Below, one piece after another: positions 55,498 to 63,741 of a stretch of DNA of 64,000 nucleotides. The notes beneath the pieces are model-generated. The model had not been told where the DNA came from and did not search any database. It worked only from the letters and a program-made list of their open reading frames with translations. Origin of the DNA: an uncultured Phocaeicola sp. GTDB lineage: Bacteria; Bacteroidota; Bacteroidia; Bacteroidales; Bacteroidaceae. The position numbers and the translations under genes were made by a program. The DNA lies in the NCBI GenBank assembly GCA_948579315.1, contig CAPAOL010000001.1:147641-211640 (forward strand). The letters run 5' to 3'. The stretch's first letter is position 1, and each line of letters opens with the position of its first letter.

Positions 55498-55932
55498 ATG
55501 AAATACGGAGTTAACAGACAAATCTTACTTATCACAGCCGGTGCCGTCTGGATTATAGCCGGTGCCAATATTCTGCGAATAGGAATTATGACCTGGTTAA
55601 ACACTTCCCAAGATTGGATGTTCAAAATAGGAGAAGCCACCGTGGTTTTCTTATTATTTTTCGTATTGGTTTTCAGAAGACTCTATTATAAACATACCCA
55701 GCGAATCGAACAAAAAAAAGAACGCCGGAATTGTCCGTTCTCCTTTTTCGATGTGAAAAGCTGGATTACAATGATATTCATGATTTCCCTGGGAATCACC
55801 ATCCGTAGCTTCCACCTCCTGCCCGATACATTCATTTCTGTTTTCTATACCGGATTATCCATCGCTCTCATCCTGACAGGAGTGCTTTTCATCCGTTACT
55901 GGTGGATCAGACGCAAGACTCTTGCCCGTTGA
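55498..55932 (+). CDS. Small integral membrane protein of unknown function
   Basis: A 144-residue protein with four clear hydrophobic segments (about 10-28, 40-60, 85-102, 110-132) and a basic loop (YYKHTQRIEQKKERRNC) between helices 2 and 3. I do not recognise the family. It lies 45 bp after the MFS gene and may be co-transcribed, so a transport-related role is possible but unproven. Confidence 0.75.
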   Translation: MKYGVNRQILLITAGAVWIIAGANILRIGIMTWLNTSQDWMFKIGEATVVFLLFFVLVFRRLYYKHTQRIEQKKERRNCPFSFFDVKSWITMIFMISLGITIRSFHLLPDTFISVFYTGLSIALILTGVLFIRYWWIRRKTLAR

Positions 55933-55974
55933 GTCGTCTCCTACATATTCCAATCAAATATAAACATCTAATAA

Positions 55975-56202
55975 TTTTTATTACCTGATGTTTTGAAGCA
56001 AAAGATTTTAAGCCGTACAACGGAAGATGCAGTCACCGTTACATCTGTATTGATTCCGTGGAATAGTTGCGGAATGACACAAGCCACTATCTTGAGTGTA
56101 CCCACACTTGTGTATCTTCCATACTGTTTTTTCAACATTATCAGCCCCTTAATGAGTATCACTGTGGCAGCCATCGGATATAAAATTACAAGACGTTCGT
56201 GA
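55975..56202 (+). pseudogene. Remnant of an NhaC-type Na+/H+ antiporter (C-terminus)
   Basis: From just after a TAA at 55972-55974 a frame runs to 56202 with no ATG near its start. It encodes LSRTTEDAVTVTSVLIPWNS, CGMTQATIL and YLPYCFFNIISPLMS, which are the conserved C-terminal segments of NhaC antiporters. About 400 N-terminal residues of such a protein are absent, and the sequence before LSRTTED appears shortened too. It is therefore a decayed fragment and not a small gene. Confidence 0.8.
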
Positions 56203-56269
56203 ACAATCTGGCATACACATTGTTTTTGCAATAAACGAACAACGTATTAAACCTAAACAAAAAAAAGTT

Positions 56270-56860
56270 ATGAAAAAGTTTATTGCATTAGTAGCATTAG
56301 TATTAGTAAGTGCAAGCACAATGATGTATGCACAAGAAAGTAACGCAGCAGCACGCCGCGCAGAAAGAAAAGCTCAAAGAGATGCAGAGAGAGCGAAACT
56401 CCGTGCCGAAGAAGAGGTGCAGGACATGGCAGCCTATCAACAAGCTGTACAGGCTTTGAAGAACAAGCAATTTGTACTGGAAGCCAATCAGGTTGTCTTC
56501 CGCAATGGCATGAGTGCTTTTGTTACTTCAAACACCAATTTCGTCTTGATGAACGGCAACAGAGCTACCGTACAGACAGCTTTCAACACTCCTTACCCGG
56601 GTCCTAACGGAATCGGTGGTGTTACAGTAGATGGTAATTCTTCAGATATGAAGATGAATATCGACAAAAAAGGAAATGTGAACTGCTCATTCAACGTTCA
56701 AGGTATCGGTATCTCCGCTCAAGTATTTATCAATATGAGCAGCGGAAACAATACTGCTTCGGTTAGCATCAGCCCGAACTTCAGCAACAATAACCTGACA
56801 TTGAACGGCAATATCATTCCGCTTGACCAGTCAAATATCTTCAAAGGACGTTCCTGGTAA
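56270..56860 (+). CDS. DUF4251-family exported protein
   Basis: A 196-residue protein with signal peptide (MKKFIALVALVLVSASTMMYAQ), a charged Arg/Glu/Ala helix (about 25-50, likely coiled), and a beta-rich domain (FVLEANQVVFRNGMSAFV, TNFVLMNGNRATVQTAFN, GIGGVTVDGNSSDMKM) matching Bacteroides DUF4251 proteins. It is probably periplasmic; function unknown. A strong terminator follows. Confidence 0.88.
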   Translation: MKKFIALVALVLVSASTMMYAQESNAAARRAERKAQRDAERAKLRAEEEVQDMAAYQQAVQALKNKQFVLEANQVVFRNGMSAFVTSNTNFVLMNGNRATVQTAFNTPYPGPNGIGGVTVDGNSSDMKMNIDKKGNVNCSFNVQGIGISAQVFINMSSGNNTASVSISPNFSNNNLTLNGNIIPLDQSNIFKGRSW

Positions 56861-56884
56861 TCCGGATACAAGAATCTTATCACA

Positions 56885-56928
56885 ACTCCGCTACAAATCA
56901 CGCAAAAAGCGTACATTTGTAGCGGAGT
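56885..56928 (+). terminator. Rho-independent terminator after the DUF4251 gene
   Basis: Perfect 14-base arms (56885-56898 and 56915-56928) are followed by CTTTTTATT. It ends 20 bp before the LuxR-type gene, leaving little room for a separate promoter. Confidence 0.9.
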
Positions 56929-56948
56929 CTTTTTATTCATCGTTGCTT

Positions 56949-57608
56949 ATGAGAGAATTTATCATCGCAGACAATCAGGATATCAGCAAGGCGGGAATGA
57001 TGTTCCTGCTAAGTAAACAAAAGGAAGTGACCCTCCTTTTAGAAGCTGATAACAAGGCTGAACTGATTCAGCAGCTACGATTGCATCCGCAAGCAGTGAT
57101 TGTATTGGATTATACCTTGTTCAATTTTGCCGGGGCGGATGAATTGATTGTCTTACAGGAAAGATTCAAGGAAGCCGACTGGATTCTATTCTCTGACGAA
57201 CTTAGTCTGAACTTTCTCCGCCAGGTACTGTTCAGCAGTATGGCTTTCGGGGTAGTAATGAAAGATAACTCGAAAGAAGAAATCATGACTGCCATTCAAT
57301 GTGCCACCCGCAAACAACGGTATATTTGCAATCATGTCAGCAATCTGCTGCTTTCAGGCGCTTCTTCTCCGCTGGCTGCCTCAAGCGTAGACGATCATCT
57401 GCTGACACAAACAGAGAAGAATATCCTAAAAGAAATTGCATTGGGAAAAACAACGAAAGAGATTGCAGCAGAGAAAAATCTTAGTTTCCATACGATAAAC
57501 AGTCATCGTAAGAATATCTTTCGCAAATTGGGAGTAAATAATGTACATGAAGCTACTAAATATGCGATGAGGGCTGGGATTGTGGATTTAGCGGAATATT
57601 ACATCTGA
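56949..57608 (+). CDS. LuxR-family response-regulator-like transcription factor
   Basis: A 219-residue protein. The N-terminal half resembles a receiver domain (FIIADNQDISKAGMMFLL; AVIVLDYTLF with the candidate phospho-Asp near residue 58; GVVMKDNSKEEI with the conserved Lys). The C-terminal half is a LuxR helix-turn-helix (LTQTEKNILKEIALGKTTKE, NLSFHTINSHRKNIFRKLGV). No sensor kinase lies nearby, so it is an orphan. In-frame upstream codons to 56823 run through the preceding gene and terminator, so ATG 56949 is chosen. Confidence 0.9.
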   Translation: MREFIIADNQDISKAGMMFLLSKQKEVTLLLEADNKAELIQQLRLHPQAVIVLDYTLFNFAGADELIVLQERFKEADWILFSDELSLNFLRQVLFSSMAFGVVMKDNSKEEIMTAIQCATRKQRYICNHVSNLLLSGASSPLAASSVDDHLLTQTEKNILKEIALGKTTKEIAAEKNLSFHTINSHRKNIFRKLGVNNVHEATKYAMRAGIVDLAEYYI

Positions 57609-57679
57609 GACGCTGCCTTATCAGAATTACCCTACACATCCTAATTAGCACAAACTAGTGAACAGTGCCTTTCTCTATT

Positions 57680-57887
57680 CTATTTCAATCCATTCTGTTT
57701 CAGAAGTTGTTCTATTTCCTTTTCCGATATAGACGCTCTATCTGCTTTATCATAAATATAGAGAAGATTCAAAACTGCATCTTGTTGAGAACAATGAAAC
57801 AAAATCCTCCTTAAAAGAGGAATAGTGTTTCGCCAGCCTTTTAGCCTCCCGCTGAAATGTCGGCTTAACTATAATTTCATAATTCAT
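57680..57887 (-). pseudogene. RelE/ParE-type toxin with internal deletion
   Basis: From ATG 57887, overlapping the antitoxin stop by 11 bp, the frame encodes MNYEIIVKPTFQREAKRLAK, the usual N-terminus of RelE-like toxins, up to about FVSLFS. In another frame the C-terminus follows directly (NLLYIYDKADRASISEKEIE) and ends at 57680. About 40 central residues are missing and the frame is shifted, so no functional toxin can be made. Confidence 0.82.
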
Positions 57888-58131
57888 TAATGAATTCTCT
57901 TGCAGTCTTTACCTCCAACTTACCTTCCATTGAAAGTTTTACTTCTTTCAGTCCGGCGTCAATCCCTGCTAGAACTTCTTCTTTCGTGATTTCTTCCTCT
58001 TCTTTTTCAGCTTCCATTTTTTTCAGTCGTTTCAAATAGTTCTTCACTCGATTGAGCATCTCTTTGTCATTCAAACTCAGGAGTTCCTCCACCAAGTCCA
58101 TTTTCAGACTTTTCAATTCCATCGTTGTCAT
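57877..58131 (-). CDS. Antitoxin of a RelE-type module
   Basis: An 84-residue charged, helical protein (MTTMELKSLKMDLVEELLSL, KEMLNRVKNYLKRLKKMEAE) ending with a toxin-binding-type tail (EVKTAREFINEL). ATG 58131 follows a strong AAAGGAGGA site. The gene order antitoxin then toxin with overlap is typical of Bacteroides RelE-linked antitoxins. The antitoxin frame is intact although the toxin is decayed, so it is now an orphan antitoxin that might still autorepress or neutralise related toxins. Confidence 0.8.
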   Translation of the reverse strand: MTTMELKSLKMDLVEELLSLNDKEMLNRVKNYLKRLKKMEAEKEEEEITKEEVLAGIDAGLKEVKLSMEGKLEVKTAREFINEL

Positions 58132-58137
58132 AAGCAA

Positions 58138-58171
58138 TCCTCCTTTATTTATATTCTACGAAACAAAAGTA
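58138..58171 (-). promoter_or_regulatory. -7 box and Shine-Dalgarno of the antitoxin gene
   Basis: On the minus strand TACTTTTG (58164-58171) matches the -7 consensus and AAAGGAGGA (58138-58146) is a strong ribosome-binding site before ATG 58131. The -33 element is weak. Confidence 0.55.
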
Positions 58172-58219
58172 GTGAAAAATCTCCTGATTATCCAATCTTC
58201 ACCATTCAAAATAAACTAT

Positions 58220-59287
58220 TTAACAGATGATTTCACCGCTCCCCACACAAACTTTTACTTCTTCATCATAAATCACCCCAAACTGTCCCGGAGCAATGCC
58301 TTGCAACTTTTCGGACGACAAGATGTGAAACTGCTTCTCCCCTTCCTGTATCAGTTTTCCTTTTGTAAATTCGGGAGTGTGACGAATCTTGAAAGTAATG
58401 TCTACCTCCTTCTCCTGACCTTTCCAAGGATTATCAGTAATGAGATGGAAATCATGCATCCTGAACTCATTACCATATTGCGTCTCTACGCCATATCCAC
58501 GAGATACGTAAATGATATTTTCCTCAATATCTTTCTTGACTACAAACCAGGGACCACCACTCAATCCGAGCCCTTTCCGCTGACCAATTGTGTGGAACCA
58601 ATAGCCACGATGCGTACCCACTTTCTTTCCGGTTTCCAGTTCAACAATCGCCCCTTCCTTTTCTCCTAAAAAACGACGGACAAAATCATTGTAGTTTATC
58701 TTTCCAAGAAAACAAATCCCCTGACTGTCTTTCCTTTTGGCACTAGGTAATCCGGCACGGTTTGCAATCTCACGTACCTCCTGCTTCATCAACCCTCCAA
58801 TGGGAAACATGAGTTTGGAAACTTGCAGATAATCAATCTGGGCAAGAAAGTCTGTCTGATCTTTCACGGGATCTTTTGCCGTGCCCAGCCAAGTTTTACC
58901 ATTACGTTGCAAAATGGTAGCGTAATGACCGGTTGCTGTAAAATCAAAATCTTTCCCGACACGCCGTTCAAAGCAGCCGAATTTGATAAGCTTATTACAC
59001 ATCACGTCCGGATTCGGTGTCAACCCCTGCCGGACTTTATCAATGGCATACGCCGCTACATTCTCCCAATACTCCTGATGCAGGTCCACCACTTCCAAAG
59101 ACAAACCATATTTACGTGCCGTAGCAGTAGATAATTCAATATCCTCCTCTGCCGAACAGTCCATATATTCCGCTCCGTCCATACCTATCTTAATGTAAAA
59201 AAGAGTAGGCTTATATCCTTGCTCACAAAGGAGATGTACGACAACCGAACTGTCGACACCTCCTGATAATAATGCAGCTATCTCCAT
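58220..59287 (-). CDS. mnmA: tRNA-specific 2-thiouridylase
   Basis: A 355-residue cytoplasmic enzyme that thiolates U34 of Lys, Glu and Gln tRNAs. It has the PP-loop (LLSGGVDSSV, residues 6-15), the catalytic Cys in NPDVMCNKLIKFG and the second in SQGICFLGKINYNDF, plus FTATGHYA and the C-terminal beta domain (GQRKGLGLSGGPWFVV). Length is normal. Bacteroides genomes often carry more than one MnmA-like gene, so this could be one of several paralogues. A -7 box lies at 59352-59359. Confidence 0.95.
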   Translation of the reverse strand: MEIAALLSGGVDSSVVVHLLCEQGYKPTLFYIKIGMDGAEYMDCSAEEDIELSTATARKYGLSLEVVDLHQEYWENVAAYAIDKVRQGLTPNPDVMCNKLIKFGCFERRVGKDFDFTATGHYATILQRNGKTWLGTAKDPVKDQTDFLAQIDYLQVSKLMFPIGGLMKQEVREIANRAGLPSAKRKDSQGICFLGKINYNDFVRRFLGEKEGAIVELETGKKVGTHRGYWFHTIGQRKGLGLSGGPWFVVKKDIEENIIYVSRGYGVETQYGNEFRMHDFHLITDNPWKGQEKEVDITFKIRHTPEFTKGKLIQEGEKQFHILSSEKLQGIAPGQFGVIYDEEVKVCVGSGEIIC

Positions 59288-59351
59288 GAATAATAATCCG
59301 TCTATTAATAACTTTCTATATTTTAGCTAATATCTATCGACTTTAATGTCA

Positions 59352-59359
59352 CAAAGATA
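59352..59359 (-). promoter_or_regulatory. -7 box (TATCTTTG) of mnmA
   Basis: Exact minus-strand TAnnTTTG match 65 bp upstream of the mnmA start, with a weak ATTG (59380-59383) 20 bp further upstream. Confidence 0.5.
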
Positions 59360-59438
59360 AGGCAAGATTCTCTAACACCCAATCACACATTGAAGGCATT
59401 TTTATACCATAAATGTGGTAGATAAGCAAAGTATTTCC

Positions 59439-59446
59439 TACATTTG
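59439..59446 (+). promoter_or_regulatory. -7 box (TACATTTG) of the S41-like gene
   Basis: Exact TAnnTTTG match 20 bp before ATG 59466. It argues against the in-frame upstream start at 59415, which would precede the expected transcript. Confidence 0.5.
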
Positions 59447-59465
59447 CACAGTAAAAAAGCCTTTT

Positions 59466-60914
59466 ATGATGACGAAATTAAGAAAGATAATCCTCATACC
59501 TGCCCTGATCCTCGTATCTATCAGTGGTTTCTTCTCCTGTGGCGTCGACCGCTGGCCGGAGTATGCCCATCAAACTGCACTGGATACATGGATGCTGGAC
59601 ATTATGCAACAGAACTATCTGTGGTATCAAGATCTACCTTCCTACGATGATGTGAATCTGTTTTTGGATCCTGCCTCGTTCTTGTCTAAAGTGAAATCGA
59701 AAAGCGACAGTTATTCGTTTGTGGATTCTGTGATAGAGACTCCGCTGCCTACTTATGGATTCGACTATTCACTGGTTCGCAACCCGGACATTGATACTGC
59801 CTACAACGCATTAATTACTTACGTCATTCCCGGTTCACCAGCAGAAGCAGCCGGACTGGAACGTGGAGACTGGATTATGAAAGTCGATACTTCTTACATC
59901 AGCAAGAAATATGAGACTCAATTGCTACAGGGAACCAAAGCCCGGGATTTGGTGATGGGAGTATGGAAAGAAGTTCCTGTTGAACCGGAAGAAGGGGAAG
60001 AAGAAGGAGAAGAAGAATTTGTATACAAGGTAGTACCTAATGACATAACATTAAAACTACCTGCCGCACAATCCGTTGAAGACAATCCGATACATAAGAC
60101 CAAAATACTTACGGTAAAAGAAAATAATAGAGATATCAAAGTAGGGTATCTCATGTACAATAGCTTCACTGCCGGAACCAACAGTGATCCGGACAAGTAT
60201 AATAACGAACTGCGACAAATCTCACAAGAGTTCAAGACAGCAGGCGTGAAATATGTTATACTTGACCTACGTTACAACGCCGGTGGTTCATTGGATTGCG
60301 TTCAGTTATTAGGTACAATCCTGACCTCAGAAGTACGATTAAATAAGCCGATGGCCTATCTGGAATATAACGATAAAAACAGGGACAAGGATGCTGCCAT
60401 CAACTTTGATAGTGAGATACTAAAGAGTGGTGTTAATTTAGACCTGCCCGCCCTGCTTGCCATCACAAGCAGTACAACAGCCGGAGCACCGGAAATGTTA
60501 ATCAGGAGTCTTTCACTGAAAGACAGCTATCCTGTTGTAACTATCGGTGGTGTCACCAAAGGACAAAATGTAGCAACAGAACAATTCATTAATGAAGAAT
60601 TTCTGTGGTCAATCAATCCGGTAGTCTGCACTGTTTATGATTCAAACTACGATGCTGGAGGAGCTATCTCCCCTGCAACAGATCTTAAAATCAGTGAAAC
60701 GACTATTGGTGGAGTTACTAATTACAGTGAGTTTCTGCCATTCGGTGATCCTAACGAAAGAATGTTAAAAATAGCCATCGGTGTTATTGACGGAACTTAT
60801 CCACCAAAGGACGAGGAAACAGAAGAGACGACCAAAGCGCAATTCAAGATAGAGAAAAGCGTAATAAATCCGGCAAGCAGACGTTTTAACAGTAACGGAT
60901 TACGATTAAAATAA
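59466..60914 (+). CDS. S41-family (C-terminal processing protease-like) lipoprotein
   Basis: A 482-residue lipoprotein (SISGFFSCGVDRW) of the S41 type common in Bacteroides. It has an S41 N-terminal helical domain (about 30-95, WMLDIMQQNYLWYQDLP), a PDZ domain (about 110-205, YVIPGSPAEAAGLERGDWI) with an acidic EGEEEGEEEF insertion, and the catalytic fold (VKYVILDLRYNAGG, then LAITSSTTAGAPEMLIRSL). Aligned with E. coli Tsp, the catalytic lysine is present (VTKGQN) but the nucleophile serine of ASASE is replaced by glycine (AGAPE, codon 60483-60485). It may be inactive as a protease or act as a binding protein. Confidence 0.88.
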   Translation: MMTKLRKIILIPALILVSISGFFSCGVDRWPEYAHQTALDTWMLDIMQQNYLWYQDLPSYDDVNLFLDPASFLSKVKSKSDSYSFVDSVIETPLPTYGFDYSLVRNPDIDTAYNALITYVIPGSPAEAAGLERGDWIMKVDTSYISKKYETQLLQGTKARDLVMGVWKEVPVEPEEGEEEGEEEFVYKVVPNDITLKLPAAQSVEDNPIHKTKILTVKENNRDIKVGYLMYNSFTAGTNSDPDKYNNELRQISQEFKTAGVKYVILDLRYNAGGSLDCVQLLGTILTSEVRLNKPMAYLEYNDKNRDKDAAINFDSEILKSGVNLDLPALLAITSSTTAGAPEMLIRSLSLKDSYPVVTIGGVTKGQNVATEQFINEEFLWSINPVVCTVYDSNYDAGGAISPATDLKISETTIGGVTNYSEFLPFGDPNERMLKIAIGVIDGTYPPKDEETEETTKAQFKIEKSVINPASRRFNSNGLRLK

Positions 60915-61194
60915 GAAAGAATGAGTTATGTAGCCTCAATCATTCTATTTCTGTCAAGATCAGAATTATAGATTCTTAACCTATAAAGGCATTTTTCATA
61001 CCTCACCTTTGTTTATTCCGAAACAAAGGTGCTGATTTTACCTAACAAAGGCGCTAACGTTTCCTAACGCGGCGTTTAATGAGTCGTAACACGCCGTATA
61101 ATTTTTATAAAGCTGCGGTATAAAACACGTTAATCCCTGGTCTCATCCCTCTTACAAGCTGGGATAAAACTCACGATTCCCAAGAATACAACAA
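60915..61194. other. Gene-free spacer with inverted repeats
   Basis: No coding frame was found. A perfect 11-bp inverted repeat (61004-61014/61021-61031) is followed by recurring CTAAC and GGCG words and a smaller CGGCGT/ACGCCG hairpin within 61071-61095. Confidence 0.55.
61004..61031. repeat. Perfect 11-bp hairpin CACCTTTGTTT/AAACAAAGGTG
   Basis: Arms 61004-61014 and 61021-61031 with a 6-base loop, about 90 bp after the S41-like gene. It may form part of that gene's 3' end. No T-run follows directly. Confidence 0.6.
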
Positions 61195-61224
61195 AAAAGG
61201 AGAAAGCTTCCGCTCCCTCCTTTT
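61195..61224 (-). terminator. Terminator of the esterase/DUF2007 unit
   Basis: AAAAGGAG (61195-61202) pairs with CTCCTTTT (61217-61224), with extra pairing inside the loop. On the minus strand a run of six T's follows. It lies 80 bp after the esterase stop. Confidence 0.6.
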
Positions 61225-61304
61225 ATCGTAGTTTAACCTCAATCTATTTCATGATTCTGTACAAAGATACAACATTGAAAAGCCAAAGTCAAGTATTCCT
61301 AGTT

Positions 61305-62123
61305 TTATTTCTTGAAAAACTTTTCAAAGAACAGAATCTGATAATCAATGGAGTTATTCCAATACTGTCCATTATGCGCTCCCGGGCGGGTAATAAAATC
61401 ATGATCGATCTTTCTTTCCAACAGGCGGTTATGCAAATCCTTGTTCACATTCAGGAAGAAATCGCCTTCTCCACAATCGACAATAATAGCCAAATCGCCA
61501 TTCTCTATCTTATCAATCAGGTTGATAACGGTGTGACTATCCCATACCTCCTTATTCGATTCATATTCTCCCAACTGCTTAGCCATGTCCCAGTTTTTCG
61601 GGAACGGACGAATATCCATCCCTCCACTCGTACTTCCACCAGCGCCAAATGTATCTTTATGACGGATTGCATTCCACATCGCTCCGTGTCCACCCATACT
61701 TAATCCGGTGATGGCACGTCCCTTGCGGTCGGCAATCGTCTTGTAATGTTTGTCGATATACTTCACCAGTTCCGACGAAATAAAAGTTTCATAGCGGAAA
61801 GACGGGTTGACCGGACTATCCCAGTACCAGCTATTCTTTCCGTCCGGACAAACGAATATGATTCCTTTTTCGTCCGCAATTTGGGGAAGATTCGGTTTAA
61901 TGTCAATCCATGTTTTAGCATTTCCACCGTAACCGTGCAACAGATAAATAGTAGGACAAGCCACCGCTTTCTTTCCTAATGCAGCATCCGGCGTAACAAC
62001 GATCACTTTTACGTCCTTATTCATGGAAGGGCTTTTTATTAATAAAGTATCTACTTTGGCAGCAAATGACGACGCTACCCCAATTAAAAGAAGAGCAATT
62101 AATAAAAGTTTTTTCTTTTTCAT
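61305..62123 (-). CDS. Secreted alpha/beta-hydrolase esterase (CE1/FrmB-like)
   Basis: A 272-residue exported protein (MKKKKLLLIALLLIGVASSFA). It has the esterase fold of the putative esterase family (esterase D, feruloyl and acetylxylan esterases): oxyanion loop YLLHGYGGNAKTW, nucleophile Ser in TGLSMGGHGAMW, an acidic residue near VDCGEGDFF and the catalytic His in RPGAHNGQYWNNS. Substrate is unknown; it could deacylate carbohydrate or short esters. ATG 62123 begins the signal peptide, so the longer reading to 62147 is not preferred. It is 26 bp after the DUF2007 gene and likely co-transcribed. Confidence 0.92.
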   Translation of the reverse strand: MKKKKLLLIALLLIGVASSFAAKVDTLLIKSPSMNKDVKVIVVTPDAALGKKAVACPTIYLLHGYGGNAKTWIDIKPNLPQIADEKGIIFVCPDGKNSWYWDSPVNPSFRYETFISSELVKYIDKHYKTIADRKGRAITGLSMGGHGAMWNAIRHKDTFGAGGSTSGGMDIRPFPKNWDMAKQLGEYESNKEVWDSHTVINLIDKIENGDLAIIVDCGEGDFFLNVNKDLHNRLLERKIDHDFITRPGAHNGQYWNNSIDYQILFFEKFFKK

Positions 62124-62149
62124 TGTATGGTATAATAATTTAAACATAG

Positions 62150-62584
62150 TTATTCCTCTGTTTCTGTAGCAGGATTAAATTTAGAAACCGGCATTTCAAA
62201 GGTTTTATGACACTGTTTACAGGTATAGTTCCAGTGGTTGTCCCCCGGGGGAATGACCATCAATGCAGAAATGATAGCAGCCCCCACGGCACGCCAGCGC
62301 TTTCCTTTTTTCAAAACCAACCGGATGTCCGATGAACCGCAATACGGACAAAGCGTCAACTCTTCCGGCCAACTGTCGTTATCCTTCAACACTTGGACAG
62401 CATTCTCGTAGTCTTCCTCTGCCACCAATATATCCACCCCTGCTATACTACTCACGTAACTTTTATACAAAGTAGAGAAATTCTCATTATGCAGAATAGA
62501 TTCAATGCCTTCATTTTCCAATGCGCCCTGAAGAATATGTGCCTTCATCGCATCATTACAGGTTATCAATTTTACAGTCTTCAT
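62150..62584 (-). CDS. DUF2007-type (putative signal-transducing) protein with zinc ribbon
   Basis: A 144-residue protein. The N-terminus (VKLITCNDAMKAHILQGALE, with GVDILVAEEDYENAVQVLKD) matches the DUF2007 domain, a PII-like small fold. The C-terminal part has a zinc-ribbon pattern (LCPYCGSSDIRLV ... YTCKQCHKTFEMP) with a short hydrophobic stretch between. ATG 62584 gives the conserved N-terminus; a 20-residue upstream extension looks spurious. It is likely co-transcribed with the esterase. Function is unknown. Confidence 0.85.
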   Translation of the reverse strand: MKTVKLITCNDAMKAHILQGALENEGIESILHNENFSTLYKSYVSSIAGVDILVAEEDYENAVQVLKDNDSWPEELTLCPYCGSSDIRLVLKKGKRWRAVGAAIISALMVIPPGDNHWNYTCKQCHKTFEMPVSKFNPATETEE

Positions 62585-62739
62585 AAGGAATCTGGTTTTA
62601 ATATGTCCCACAAAAATAAGATATAAAAATGAAATGTGAAACAAAATCTGACCAATTTTATCAATAGGTAAAACGAACCAAATCAGAAGTACCTCTATTT
62701 TTTATTCACGGAAGGTATCACTATTTAATACTTTATTTG

Positions 62740-62747
62740 TACTTTTG
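62740..62747 (+). promoter_or_regulatory. -7 box (TACTTTTG) before the truncated TonB leader gene
   Basis: Exact TAnnTTTG match 20 bp before ATG 62768. It probably drives both the 54-codon frame and the M48 gene. No good -33 TTTG is at the right spacing. Confidence 0.5.
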
Positions 62748-62767
62748 CGGCGACAATTTGCAATCAC

Positions 62768-62932
62768 ATGAAAAAACTGTTGACGTTGCTATTATTTTCT
62801 AACATTCTGCTTTCCCTATTACAGGCACAGCCTGTACATCCAATAAAAGGAACGGTGATTGAGAAAAACAGCCGTCAGCCATTAGAATTCATTAATGTTA
62901 TACATAAAACATCAAACCAGAAAAGAATATGA
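62768..62932 (+). pseudogene. Truncated leader of a carboxypeptidase-regulatory/TonB-receptor-type protein
   Basis: A 54-codon frame encoding a signal peptide (MKKLLTLLLFSNILLSLLQA) and the first strands of a carboxypeptidase-like regulatory domain (HPIKGTVIEKNSRQPLEFIN), then stopping. Such starts belong to outer-membrane receptors of several hundred residues; the rest is missing. Its TGA overlaps the ATG of the M48 protease gene, so it now acts at most as a short upstream frame with coupled translation. It could alternatively be a real small exported peptide. Confidence 0.72.
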
Positions 62933-63714
62933 AAAGAAAAATTGTAATGATTGCCTTCATATTGTTAGGCATGGGAATGACAGCTTCTGCACAATTCGGC
63001 AAGAAGATTAATTTAGGAAAAGCTTTACAAGCAGGTAAAGACGTGGTAGCAGCCGTTACGTTATCTGATGCGGACATTGCCAATATGAGTAAGGAATATA
63101 TGGCATGGATGGATACTCATAATCCATTGACAAAACCTGATACCGAATATGGCAAACGGTTAGAGAGACTTACGGGACACATCAAAGAAGTGGACGGACT
63201 GAAACTTAACTTTGGTGTATATGAAGTGATAGACGTAAACGCCTTTGCCTGCGGTGACGGTAGTGTACGTATCTGCGCCGGTCTGATGGATGTTATGACG
63301 GACGAAGAAGTAATGGCAGTGGTAGGTCATGAAATCGGTCATGTGGTTCACACCGATTCCAAAGACGCTATGAAAAATGCCTACCTGCGATCAGCTGTGA
63401 AAAACGCGGCAGGTGCAGCCAACGAAAAAGTAGCCAAACTGACAGACTCTGAACTGGGAGCCATGGCAGAAGCTCTTGCCGGTGCACAATTCTCACAAAA
63501 GCAAGAAAATGAAGCCGATGATTACGGTGTTGAATTCTGTGTAAAAAACGGTATAGACCCGTATGCAATGGCAAATGCATTGAGCAAACTGGCAGAACTT
63601 GCAAAAGATGCTCCTAAAGCATCCTATGCACAAAGAATGTTCTCTTCACATCCGGACACTCAAAAGCGCATTGAACGTACAAAAGCCAAAGCAGACAGCT
63701 ACGCCAAGAAATAA
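62929..63714 (+). CDS. M48-family metalloprotease
   Basis: A 261-residue exported zinc protease (MKRKIVMIAFILLGMGMTASA). The M48 core shows the HExxH motif in VVGHEIGHVVHTDSKDAM (His and Glu ligands) and the downstream third-ligand Glu in KQENEADDYGVEF, with FSSHPDTQKRIERTKA near the end. It resembles periplasmic M48C (BepA/LoiP-like) proteases that act in outer-membrane protein quality control. Its start overlaps the stop of the truncated leader frame upstream. Confidence 0.93.
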   Translation: MKRKIVMIAFILLGMGMTASAQFGKKINLGKALQAGKDVVAAVTLSDADIANMSKEYMAWMDTHNPLTKPDTEYGKRLERLTGHIKEVDGLKLNFGVYEVIDVNAFACGDGSVRICAGLMDVMTDEEVMAVVGHEIGHVVHTDSKDAMKNAYLRSAVKNAAGAANEKVAKLTDSELGAMAEALAGAQFSQKQENEADDYGVEFCVKNGIDPYAMANALSKLAELAKDAPKASYAQRMFSSHPDTQKRIERTKAKADSYAKK

Positions 63715-63741
63715 TAAACCATACTTTCGTATGATTACTGC

